Below, piece by piece: positions 32,787-40,133 of a stretch of 47,264 nt of DNA. The notes under the pieces were generated by a model that had not been told where the DNA came from, searched no databases, and worked only from the letters and a program-made list of their open reading frames with translations. Source of the DNA: Phycisphaerales bacterium (GTDB taxonomy: Bacteria; Planctomycetota; Phycisphaerae; Phycisphaerales; UBA1924); the NCBI GenBank assembly GCA_029260375.1, contig JAJDDI010000060.1, positions 1-47,264 on the forward strand, written 5' to 3'. The first letter of the stretch is position 1. Every line of letters begins with the position of its first letter. Both the position numbers and the translations under genes were made by a program.

Positions 32787-32817
32787 CACACGAAAGAGCG
32801 GGCCCCAAAGGACCCGC
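32787..32817 (-). terminator. Intrinsic terminator of the HEAT-repeat gene
   Basis: On the minus strand GCGGGUCC UUUG GGGCCCGC forms an 8-bp stem with one U-G pair (32817-32798), followed by CTCTTTCG. It lies 38 bp after the stop of the HEAT gene. Confidence 0.7.
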
Positions 32818-32854
32818 CCGCGTTCGTCTCAGGTTGTTATCGCGAGAGCCCCGC

Positions 32855-35074
32855 TTACGGGCGGCGTGCCCGGGCCGACCGGCCCTCGAACTCGCCGAAC
32901 ATGATCGGCAGCAGGTCCTCGTTGGGAAGCTGCATCGCCCCCATCACCGCCGCGGCCGATGTCGCCAACTCGTAGTCCGTGCTCCGCGCCAGCTCGATCA
33001 GCCGCCGGATCTGGCGGTCATCCAGGCTGTTGCCGTACCGCTTGCCCGAGTCCGCAACCAGCCCCAGCATCGCCCGCTGCTCCTCGCCCGAGATCTCCAG
33101 CGCCCGGTTGATCAGGGCGCTCTGGGCCCGCACCTGATCCACATGGGCCAGAACCTCGCCGATGTCCAGCATCACCCGACCGCTCTGATCCCCCATCACC
33201 GCGATCAGCGGCGCCGCCGCGTCGCTCACGTCCAGCACCCTGTTCTGCGACACCGCCAGGTCCCGCAGCGTGCTGATCGCCCGGTCCGCGTACGCCGCGG
33301 CCTCCGACTCCGAGATCACCCCGCCCGACGCGGCTTCGATCAGATCGCTGCTCGCCTGCACGAACATTGTGCCGTCGATCCCCGTCCGCCGGACCATCAC
33401 GCTCTGATCACGCCGGTACAGGCGTGAGAGATACTCCATCTCGTCGGCGGGCGTCATCGCCAGCACCGGCGTCACCGCCAGCTTCGAGTCGCTCCGGATC
33501 TCCTCGATCACCCCCCGCGTCGGGTCGGCGCCAAGAGACGTAATAATCAGATCCACCCCCGGCGCCTCGGCGATCGCCGCCCGGAGATCCTCCAGCCCGC
33601 GCTCCGCCGGCGGGAGCACGATGTACCCCTCGCCCTCGAGCACCTGGCGGTGCCGGTCGTACTCCTCACGGTCCGACCCCGTCATCACGATCGCGTACCG
33701 GGCCGCCGCGTCCCGCACCGCGCTGGCCAGCAGCGGCACCACACGCTCGGACCCCTCAAACCCGCTCACCGGCTGCGCCGCGCCCAGCGCGAGCGCCGCC
33801 TCGTACTGCACACGCCGGTTCGGGTACGCCAGCGCCTCGAGCAGCGGGCGACGCTGCGACGGCCCCCAGAGCGACGGACCGCCCGCGGTCATCTCGATCG
33901 CCGCGATCGCCCGGCGCGACAGCGGCGTGTCACCGTCATCGATCGCCCGCGCCAGCACACGCTGGGAAATATCCGTCCCCGCCGCGACCGCGAAGTACTC
34001 CGCGTCGCGACGCTCCGGCGGGTACGCCGGGTTCGCGTACCCGTCGGGCGAATCGATCTCGCGCGAGTAGTTCGCCGCGATCCACAACGCCACCGCCTCG
34101 GTCTGGCGCGGGTCCAGCCGCAGCGACTGCTCGGCCATCCGCATCGCCATCGCCTCGTGGTACGCCTCGGTCACGATCGCGGTCGGGATCAGCCCGATCG
34201 TCGGGTCAAAGTCCCACAGCAGCTGGAACTTCTCGCGCGGGAAGCTCGTCAGCTCCGAACGCTCGTCGTAGTACGCCTCCCCAAGGCTGTAGTACAGGTT
34301 CGCCGTGTCCATGTTCGGAGCGCCCTCGAGGCGACCGATCGACCACTCGCACGCCTCGCGCACGGCCTCCACGTCCGACTCCTGGTACAGACGCGTCAGG
34401 GCGGGCAGGCTCGTCCGGTAGTCCACCAGGCCCAGCAGCTCCGCGACCGCCTCCTGGCGGGCCGGGTCCAGCCCGGGCAGCGCCGCCGTCATCGGCATGA
34501 TCGCCTGGCGCCCCATCTCCACGATCACCTTCTGAACCTCGGCCTTCAGCCTCGGGTTCCCCTGCGCCAGGTACGCCTCGAGCAGCTGCGGCATCGCGTA
34601 CTCGCCCGCCGACAGCAGCCGGTCCTTCGCGATCGTCCGCGCCCGCAGCCCACCCTCAGCCAGGAAGTTGATGTTCCTCGTCACCTCGTCGGGCATCCGC
34701 GCCCGCGCCAGCTTGCCCCCGCGGTACTTCCGGTCCATCTCCGCGGCCAGCTCCTCGAGCTGCGGCGCCCGCATCGCCGAGGCGACCGCCTCATCGAACC
34801 GGTCCCGCTCCCGCGAATCCTCCACCAGATCGACGAACTCGATGTCCGTCAGCCCCCGGTCGAGCAGCTCGCCCGCGATCCCCTCCGCCACGTCGTACGC
34901 GCCGAGGCGGACGAAGTGGGCGAAGTCCCGCAGGAGCTCCAGCTCGGTTTTCTCCTCCGCGTCGTGCTGGGCCATCGCCACCGACGAGAAGCCCGGCAGG
35001 ACGGGCACACACACCAGCCCCCCCGCAAGCACCGCCAGCGACAGACAAGAGATACGGGAAGTGGCTCTGGGCAC
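32855..35074 (-). CDS. Exported HEAT-repeat protein with an embedded degenerate receiver-like segment
   Basis: GTG 35074 has AGGAG six bases upstream and gives 739 residues with a signal peptide (residues 1-35, ending AMAQ). Residues about 150-250 and 370-460 are HEAT-like helical pairs (MPQLLEAYLAQGNPRLKAEVQKVIVEMG; LSRRAIAAIEM; RVQYEAALALGAAQ), and TPR-like pieces lie near 262-335. Residues about 459-570 look like a CheY fold: YAIVMTGSDREEYDRHRQ, LEGEGYIVLPPA and GVDLIITSLGADPT. The phospho-acceptor position is Ser513, not Asp. The C-terminal 130 residues are helical. No such combination is familiar to me. It has its own promoter and terminator and lies next to, but is not co-transcribed with, the prepilin cluster. 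Confidence 0.8.
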   Translation of the reverse strand: MPRATSRISCLSLAVLAGGLVCVPVLPGFSSVAMAQHDAEEKTELELLRDFAHFVRLGAYDVAEGIAGELLDRGLTDIEFVDLVEDSRERDRFDEAVASAMRAPQLEELAAEMDRKYRGGKLARARMPDEVTRNINFLAEGGLRARTIAKDRLLSAGEYAMPQLLEAYLAQGNPRLKAEVQKVIVEMGRQAIMPMTAALPGLDPARQEAVAELLGLVDYRTSLPALTRLYQESDVEAVREACEWSIGRLEGAPNMDTANLYYSLGEAYYDERSELTSFPREKFQLLWDFDPTIGLIPTAIVTEAYHEAMAMRMAEQSLRLDPRQTEAVALWIAANYSREIDSPDGYANPAYPPERRDAEYFAVAAGTDISQRVLARAIDDGDTPLSRRAIAAIEMTAGGPSLWGPSQRRPLLEALAYPNRRVQYEAALALGAAQPVSGFEGSERVVPLLASAVRDAAARYAIVMTGSDREEYDRHRQVLEGEGYIVLPPAERGLEDLRAAIAEAPGVDLIITSLGADPTRGVIEEIRSDSKLAVTPVLAMTPADEMEYLSRLYRRDQSVMVRRTGIDGTMFVQASSDLIEAASGGVISESEAAAYADRAISTLRDLAVSQNRVLDVSDAAAPLIAVMGDQSGRVMLDIGEVLAHVDQVRAQSALINRALEISGEEQRAMLGLVADSGKRYGNSLDDRQIRRLIELARSTDYELATSAAAVMGAMQLPNEDLLPIMFGEFEGRSARARRP

Positions 35075-35572
35075 GATCGTCTCCTGCGAAGCCGCGATCT
35101 CTTCGATCCGGCGATAGGGGTCCGCGAGCGCGCGGCACAAGTCGGTCTCTTCGAGATCCCGGAAGCCCGGCCCGGTCCCATACGCCCGCAGGGACGCCTG
35201 GATGCCGCTGGACTCACATTCCGGGGACACGCACTCTATCTGGGGCGGGCGATGAGTGTCAACGTCACCAGCCCGCCCCCCGCCACTCCCGGACACCCCG
35301 ACCCGGGTGATCGGACCACGCAATCCCCCTCGCCTCGCCCCGCCACCGCCGGGCGTTCCAGCCAGCCCGACCGGATCCTGACGCCGCCAGCCCCCCGATT
35401 CTCGGCGGGACCACCCCACACCCGGCAGGTCCCAGAACCGGAATCTCCGGCGATTCGGGGGAGGAACGTGCCTGACCATCAAGCCAGTCGCGGTTTACGA
35501 CGATGCTGCGGCAGCCGAGGGGCGTGCCATTTGGGACGCCGTCCGCCGATGTGTTTAGTGAGGTGAGACGAC
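35075..35572. other. Divergent intergenic region, HEAT gene / HTH-receiver gene
   Basis: 498 bp without a supported gene. It holds the sigma70-like promoter of the HEAT gene at 35233-35262 and about 150 nt of leader. Towards the HTH-receiver gene a possible TTGGGA (35531), 17-bp spacer and TTTAGT (35554) pair is present, but it would leave a leader of only about 7 nt, inside the GAGGTGA ribosome site. That pair is therefore doubtful. The middle is low-complexity C/G-rich sequence. Confidence 0.5.
35233..35262 (-). promoter_or_regulatory. Sigma70-like promoter of the HEAT-repeat gene
   Basis: On the minus strand a perfect TTGACA (35262-35257), an 18-bp spacer, then TAGAGT (35238-35233). The expected start is near 35226, a leader of about 150 nt before GTG 35074. 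Confidence 0.6.
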
Positions 35573-36151
35573 ATGCCGCTTGACAAAGACGTACTGACGA
35601 CCGGAGAGGTCGCCAAAATCTGCAACGTTGCCCCCAGGACCGTGTCCAAATGGTTCGACTCCGGCCAGCTCAAGGGCTACCGGATCCCGGGCTCCAAGGA
35701 CCGCCGCATCCCCGTGGCCGAGCTCTACCGCTTCATGAAAGAGCACCAGATCCCCATGGACGGGATCACCTCGGGCCAGACCCGTGTGCTCATCGTGGAC
35801 TCCGACACCGAGATCGTTGACGCCCTCGAGCGGGTCCTCACCGAGCAGACCAACTACGAGGTCCAGACCGCCACCACCGGCTTCCAGGCCGGCCTCGAGT
35901 GCGAACGCTTCCGCCCGCACGTGGTCCTCATCGACGTCCACCTGACCGATACCGACGCCAGCAACATCACCAACATGATCCGCTCCTCGAGCACCATGCA
36001 GATGACCCGGATCATCGCCATGAGCGGCAAGCTCACCGACGGCCAGGCCCAGGGCCTCCGCCAGTCCGGCTACGACAGCTTCCTCAAGAAGCCCTTCCAG
36101 GTCCGCCAGGTCGTTGACTCCATCGAGAACGTCACCTCCCTGGCCGCTTGA
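35573..36151 (+). CDS. Two-domain regulator: excisionase/BldC-type HTH plus receiver domain
   Basis: A 192-residue protein. Residues 8-57 form a MerR/excisionase-type winged helix-turn-helix (LTTGEVAKICNVAPRTVSKWFDSGQLKGYRIPG, then RRIPVAELYRFM), as in BldC and DNA-binding excisionase proteins. Residues 70-188 are a complete receiver: acidic pair in VLIVDSD (Asp76, Asp78), phospho-acceptor Asp121 (VLIDVHL), Ser151 (IIAMSG) and Lys173 (LKKPF). DNA binding first and receiver second is the reverse of the usual order. GAGGTGA precedes the ATG. It is divergent from the HEAT gene and followed by two hairpins. The target genes and kinase are unknown. Confidence 0.9.
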   Translation: MPLDKDVLTTGEVAKICNVAPRTVSKWFDSGQLKGYRIPGSKDRRIPVAELYRFMKEHQIPMDGITSGQTRVLIVDSDTEIVDALERVLTEQTNYEVQTATTGFQAGLECERFRPHVVLIDVHLTDTDASNITNMIRSSSTMQMTRIIAMSGKLTDGQAQGLRQSGYDSFLKKPFQVRQVVDSIENVTSLAA

Positions 36152-36176
36152 TTCGATACCCCCGACTCCTTCGCAC

Positions 36177-36204
36177 AGGACCCGCCACATCTTCGGCGGG
36201 TCCT
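36177..36204 (+). terminator. Hairpin after the HTH-receiver gene
   Basis: A perfect 10-bp stem (AGGACCCGCC / GGCGGGTCCT) with an 8-nt loop starts 25 bp after the stop codon. The tail (TGCACG) is not U-rich, so it is a weak terminator or a stabilising hairpin. Confidence 0.55.
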
Positions 36205-36229
36205 TGCACGCGACGACCCCAACAAACAA

Positions 36230-36264
36230 CCCGCGCCGGGCAAACGCCCGGCGCGGGTCTTTCG
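36230..36264. terminator. Bidirectional intrinsic terminator between the HTH-receiver and M42 genes
   Basis: A perfect 12-bp stem (CCCGCGCCGGGC / GCCCGGCGCGGG, 36230-36257) with a 4-nt AAAC loop. On the plus strand TCTTTCGTT follows; on the minus strand TTGTTTGTTGG follows. It can therefore stop transcription from both convergent genes. Confidence 0.85.
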
Positions 36265-36292
36265 TTGATCGATCCGCCCACAGGCCGCGGTC

Positions 36293-37384
36293 TTACTTCT
36301 TCGCGCCCATGTACGCCGCGAGGATGTCCTGCGCCGCACCAAGGTCCCGCTTGTGGATCATCTCGGTCACCGTGTGGATGTACCGCGTCCCCACGGTGAT
36401 CCCCACCGCCTTCGCCCCCGCCGCCGCCTGCTGCGCCGCCGCCCCGTCCTGACCGCCCGCCCCCAGGATCGAACGCTGGTACGGGATCCGCTTCTTCTTC
36501 GCCAGCGCCTCGACTTCCTTCACCAGCTCCGCGTCGGAGATGAACGACCCGTCCTTGATGTGCAGCGCAAAGCCCTCGCCCTGGGCCGTCACCTTCTCCG
36601 AGTCGGGCACCCCGGGCGTGTCGCACGCGAGCGTGACGTCGATGCCGAAGCCGATATCCGGTCGCACCGCGTACGACGCCGTCTTGGCGCCCCGCAGCCC
36701 GACCTCTTCCTGCGTCGTGAACGCGACAACGATCTCGCACGCGTGGCCCGTCCCGCTCTTCTCGAGCTTGCGGACCGCCTCGATCCCCAGCCAGCACGCC
36801 ACACGGTTGTCCAGCGCCTTGCTCACGACCTTGTCACCCATCTCCACCAACGGCTCATCCATCACGATCGAGTCACCGATCTGCACGCGCTTCTTCACGT
36901 CCGCGGCGTCGAGCCCGACGTCAACAAAGAACTCCTTGACCTCGGGCACCTTCTTCCGGTCGTCCGCGCTCGAGATGTGCACCGGGCGCCCGCCCGGGTT
37001 CATCACGCCCTTGTAGTCACCCGAGTCCGTGCACACGAGCACGCGACGGCTGAACAGGTTCCGCGGGTCGAACCCCCCCGCCGCGTTGATCCACAGGAAC
37101 CCCTTGTCGTCGATCGAAGACACGTAGAACCCGATCTCGTCCATGTGACACAGCAGCATGATCTTCGTCGCGCCCTCGACCGCCTTGGGCTTGCTCCCCC
37201 GCCCCGTCTTCTTCGCGCCCCGCGCCGGACGCGGGTACCGACGGCAGATCAGCGACCCCATCGCGTCCGTCCCGATCTCGTCGAACAGACCCTCAACCTC
37301 GGACTCAATCAGCGCCCGCACACGCTCCTCACGCCCGGGCACGCCGGGTGTCTCGCACAGCCGCTTCAGCAGATCGATATTCAT
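36293..37384 (-). CDS. M42-family metallopeptidase (glutamyl/endo-glucanase-type aminopeptidase)
   Basis: A cytosolic, co-catalytic zinc or cobalt aminopeptidase of 363 residues; ATG 37384 has AAGGAG seven bases upstream. Metal and active-site blocks are LLCHMDEIGF (His and following Asp), KALDNRVACW (Asp), FTTQEEVGLRGA (Glu-Glu), GIDVTLACDTPG and TRYIHTVTEMIHKRD (last His). The PGVPGREE start and the PDZ-like SVT insert are as in the family. An extra basic insert (ARGAKKTGRGSKPKA) lies at about residue 54. M42 enzymes form large dodecameric assemblies that degrade peptides. A TATGCT hexamer at 37428-37423 is a likely -10. Divergent from ygfZ. Confidence 0.92.
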   Translation of the reverse strand: MNIDLLKRLCETPGVPGREERVRALIESEVEGLFDEIGTDAMGSLICRRYPRPARGAKKTGRGSKPKAVEGATKIMLLCHMDEIGFYVSSIDDKGFLWINAAGGFDPRNLFSRRVLVCTDSGDYKGVMNPGGRPVHISSADDRKKVPEVKEFFVDVGLDAADVKKRVQIGDSIVMDEPLVEMGDKVVSKALDNRVACWLGIEAVRKLEKSGTGHACEIVVAFTTQEEVGLRGAKTASYAVRPDIGFGIDVTLACDTPGVPDSEKVTAQGEGFALHIKDGSFISDAELVKEVEALAKKKRIPYQRSILGAGGQDGAAAQQAAAGAKAVGITVGTRYIHTVTEMIHKRDLGAAQDILAAYMGAKK

Positions 37385-37478
37385 GGACACTCCTTGGAGT
37401 CGATTGTCGGTAGCCGGTTCCGAGCATAGCCCGTCTCGCGTACCCGGATTCGGGCGTACCGTTGCCCCAGGAGCCCCA

Positions 37479-38672
37479 ATGACCCCCACCTCCCCGCTGC
37501 TCAGCGACCACCAGTCCCGCGATGCCCTGCTCTCTATCTACGGCGACGCCGACACCGGCGCCCCCATCGTCCAGACCTTCGGCCAGCTCGACATCGAGTA
37601 CGCCGCCCTCCGCAAGCACTGCGTCCTCTTCGACGCCGCCCACCGCGGCGCCCTCGAGATCACCGGCCCCGACCGCCTGTCCTTCCTCGACGCCATGATC
37701 ACCCAACGCGTCCGCGACCTCCCTGCCGGAACCTTCCGCGACTCGTTCTGGCTCAACCGCAAGGGACGCATCATCGCCGACCTCCGCCTGATCGAGCTGC
37801 CCGACCGCATGCTCATCGATCTCGACACCCTCGTCGCCGCGCACACCGCGGAAACACTCGGGGAGTTCCTCTTCAGCGAGGACGTCACCATCACCAACCG
37901 GTCCGACCAGCTCAGCCGCCTCTGGCTGCTCGGCCCCACCGCCCCCCTCCTGCTCACCGAAGCGACCGCCTCGCCCAATGCCGCCGCGCTGCACAACGGG
38001 CAGGCTCTTGAATCCGAGATCGACGCCGCCCCCGTCGTCATCACCCGCTCATCGATGGGCGACACACCCATGTTCGAACTCACCACCAATTCGACCGACC
38101 TCCCCCGCCTCTACACCCACCTGCTCAGCGTTGGCCAGCCACCCCACACCGAGCCCGACGACGCGCCCCCCGATCCCCCCGCGTCCCGGATCCGTCTCCG
38201 CCCATCGGGCTGGCACGCGATCAACATCGCCCGCATCGAGTCGGGCCTGCCCATGTTCAACATCGACTTCGCATCCACCAACCTCCCCGCGGAAACCTCC
38301 CTGCTCGACGCGCGCGTGGACTTCAAAAAGGGCTGCTACATCGGACAGGAAATCGTCGCGCGCATGCACGCCCGGGGGCACTCGAAGCTCACCCTCGTCG
38401 CCCTCCGGGTCGAGGGCGAAGACGCAGACTCGCCCCCTCAGGCCGAAACCGGCACGGAACTCTTCAACCCCAGCGATCCCGAAAAACCCGTCGGCGCCGT
38501 GACCAGCTCCGCCATCTCCCCCATGCTCTCGGGCGCCTCGATCTGCTTCGCGCTGGTCCGCCCGGGTTCCTACGAGGCCGGAACCCAGCTCATCCTGGAG
38601 GCCCAGGGGCGTCCCGCCAGGGCTCTCGTGCAGCCAACGCTCCAGTTCTGGCCCCCGGGCACGGACGCCTAA
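37479..38672 (+). CDS. ygfZ: Folate-binding protein YgfZ/GcvT-like, Fe-S cluster assembly factor
   Basis: A tetrahydrofolate-dependent protein that helps assemble or repair Fe-S clusters. ATG 37479 has AGGAG seven bases upstream, so the longer open frame to 37158 is not used. The decisive signature is KGCYIGQE at the start of the C-terminal half (YgfZ family). The N-terminal half (HCVLFDAAHRGALEITGPDRLSFLDAMITQRVRDL) is the usual GcvT-like folate fold. The length of 397 residues is a little above E. coli YgfZ (326). An insert of about 30 residues (HTEPDDAPPDPPASR) is disordered. It is transcribed alone, followed by the small lipoprotein gene. Confidence 0.92.
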   Translation: MTPTSPLLSDHQSRDALLSIYGDADTGAPIVQTFGQLDIEYAALRKHCVLFDAAHRGALEITGPDRLSFLDAMITQRVRDLPAGTFRDSFWLNRKGRIIADLRLIELPDRMLIDLDTLVAAHTAETLGEFLFSEDVTITNRSDQLSRLWLLGPTAPLLLTEATASPNAAALHNGQALESEIDAAPVVITRSSMGDTPMFELTTNSTDLPRLYTHLLSVGQPPHTEPDDAPPDPPASRIRLRPSGWHAINIARIESGLPMFNIDFASTNLPAETSLLDARVDFKKGCYIGQEIVARMHARGHSKLTLVALRVEGEDADSPPQAETGTELFNPSDPEKPVGAVTSSAISPMLSGASICFALVRPGSYEAGTQLILEAQGRPARALVQPTLQFWPPGTDA

Positions 38673-38757
38673 ACGCCCTTCCCCTCGCACCCGGGGTCCG
38701 CTTCTGATACCCTAAATCTCAGAATCACAAGCATTTGAACGCCATCGGAGACGGAAC

Positions 38758-38976
38758 ATGAAACGCACCGGAATTCTGCTCACCATGCTCGGAGCCTGCT
38801 TCCTCGCGACCGGCTGCTCCGAGGACGGTCCCGCCGAAGAAGCCGGCGAGAAGATCGATCAGGCCATGGAAGACACCGGCGAAGCCATCGACGAAGCGGC
38901 CGATGACATCGGGGACGCCGTCGATGACGCCGCCGACGATCTCGAGGACGCCGCCGACGACCTCGTCGACGACTAG
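38758..38976 (+). CDS. Small acidic lipoprotein
   Basis: A 72-residue protein. The signal peptide ends in a good lipobox (CFLATGC, Cys at residue 20). The mature part of about 52 residues is extremely acidic and made of heptad-like A/D-rich units (EAIDEAADDIGDAVDDAAD, then DLEDAADDLVDD), which would form an amphipathic helix. This resembles small ApoE-like/entericidin-type lipoproteins but I do not assign a family. GGAG lies eight bases before ATG 38758. The window's lspA would process it. It is convergent with ribD (27 bp). Confidence 0.75.
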   Translation: MKRTGILLTMLGACFLATGCSEDGPAEEAGEKIDQAMEDTGEAIDEAADDIGDAVDDAADDLEDAADDLVDD

Positions 38977-39003
38977 CACGAGCCAACCAACCCGCGCCCC
39001 GAT

Positions 39004-40125
39004 CTACACCGTCCGCCGGTACGTCAGCTCCACGTCATCCCCCACCCGCTTGACGCGCCGCAGGTCCATCCGCCGGCCCCCCGCCAGCGTCGGCGCCACG
39101 CGCCCGCTCGCCGACGCCATCGCCTCGTCGTCGCCCAGCATCATCGGCGCCACGTACACCACCGCCTCGTCCACCAGGTCCCGGTCGAACAGCGACCCGA
39201 TCATCGCCGGCCCCGCCTCCACCAGCACGTTCGCCACGCCGTGGTGCGTCGCAAGCGCTTGCAGCAGCATCTCCAGACGCAGCCGCCCCCGCTCCTCGGG
39301 CACACCCAGCAGCTCAACCCCCGCAGCCTCCAGCGCCGAGCGCCGAGCCTCGCAGATGTCCGCCGTCACCAGCTCCTTGCTGCACGCGATCAGCGTCGGG
39401 TACGCGCCCGCGCTCCGCACCAGCTTCGACTCCAGAGGCGTCTCCAGGTCCGTGTCGATCACCACCCGCTTGGCCACCCGGCGCGCCCGCGCCCCCCGCG
39501 CGTTGAGCATCGGGTCGTCGGCCATCACCGTCCCCGACCCCGTCAGGATCGCGTCCACCCGACCACGCAGCGCGTGCACCCGCGCCCGCGACCGCGCCGA
39601 GCTGATCCACTGGCTCTCGCCCGTCCGCGTCGCGATCCGCCCGTCGATCGTCTGCGCCCACTTGACGATCACCCACGGGCGACCGTGCTGAATCCGCATG
39701 ACGAACGGGTCGCTCAGCCTCGTCGCATTAACGCTCGCCCCGCACAACTCCGCGGGGATCCCCGCCCGCTCCAGCACCGCGTGCCCGCCGCCCGAGACCT
39801 CGTGCGGGTCTGGCCTGGCGTACACCACCCGCGCAATGCCAGCCTCGATCACCGCCTCCGTGCAGGGCGGCTGCTTGCCCGTGTGGCAGCACGGCTCGAG
39901 CGTGCAGTACAGCGTCGCCCCGCGCGGGTCGTTCCCCTGCGCGGCGCAGTTCGCCATCGCCTCCCGCTCGGCGTGCAGACCCCCAAAGGCCCGGTGATGC
40001 CCGATCCCGATCACCCGCCCGTCGCGCACGAGCACCGCCCCCACCATCGGGTTGGGCTCCACGCGCCCCACGCCACGCCAGGCCGCCCGCGCCGCCAGGT
40101 CCAGCATCTTTCGCGCCTCGTCCAC
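39004..40125 (-). CDS. ribD: Bifunctional riboflavin deaminase-reductase
   Basis: Catalyses the second and third steps of riboflavin synthesis (deamination, then NADPH reduction of the pyrimidine). The deaminase half has the zinc motif LHAEREA and PCCHTGKQPPC, preceded by VEPNPMVGAVLV. The reductase half has WVIVKWAQTIDGRIAT and the later LVEAGPAMIGSLFDRDLVDE. The GTG at 40125 aligns with the E. coli N-terminus; ATG 40107 with GAGG upstream is an alternative. It lies 8 bp after the RNase HII-like gene and is probably co-transcribed. No other rib gene is present in the window. Confidence 0.93.
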   Translation of the reverse strand: MDEARKMLDLAARAAWRGVGRVEPNPMVGAVLVRDGRVIGIGHHRAFGGLHAEREAMANCAAQGNDPRGATLYCTLEPCCHTGKQPPCTEAVIEAGIARVVYARPDPHEVSGGGHAVLERAGIPAELCGASVNATRLSDPFVMRIQHGRPWVIVKWAQTIDGRIATRTGESQWISSARSRARVHALRGRVDAILTGSGTVMADDPMLNARGARARRVAKRVVIDTDLETPLESKLVRSAGAYPTLIACSKELVTADICEARRSALEAAGVELLGVPEERGRLRLEMLLQALATHHGVANVLVEAGPAMIGSLFDRDLVDEAVVYVAPMMLGDDEAMASASGRVAPTLAGGRRMDLRRVKRVGDDVELTYRRTV

Positions 40126-40133
40126 CAACGAGC

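Larger units (their letters stand above)
32464..32854 (-). other. Non-coding region upstream of prepilin 1 / downstream of the HEAT gene
   Basis: 391 bp with no gene I can support. It holds the intrinsic terminator of the HEAT gene (32787-32817) and about 320 bp that must contain the prepilin promoter on the minus strand. I could not find a convincing -35/-10 pair. Two identical copies of CTCGCGAGAA (palindromic core CTCGCGAG) lie at 32490-32499 and 32610-32619, exactly 120 bp apart, with a partial third copy at 32840. Confidence 0.5.

Noticed and set aside
35531..35559. TTGGGA-17-TTTAGT as promoter of the HTH-receiver gene
   Set aside because: The expected start would fall inside the strong GAGGTGA ribosome site, leaving a 7-nt leader. 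Kept only as a doubtful note.
33650..35566. A 638-codon plus-strand frame opposite the HEAT-repeat gene
   Set aside because: Low-complexity Arg/His composition without motifs; the minus-strand gene has signal peptide, ribosome site and repeats.
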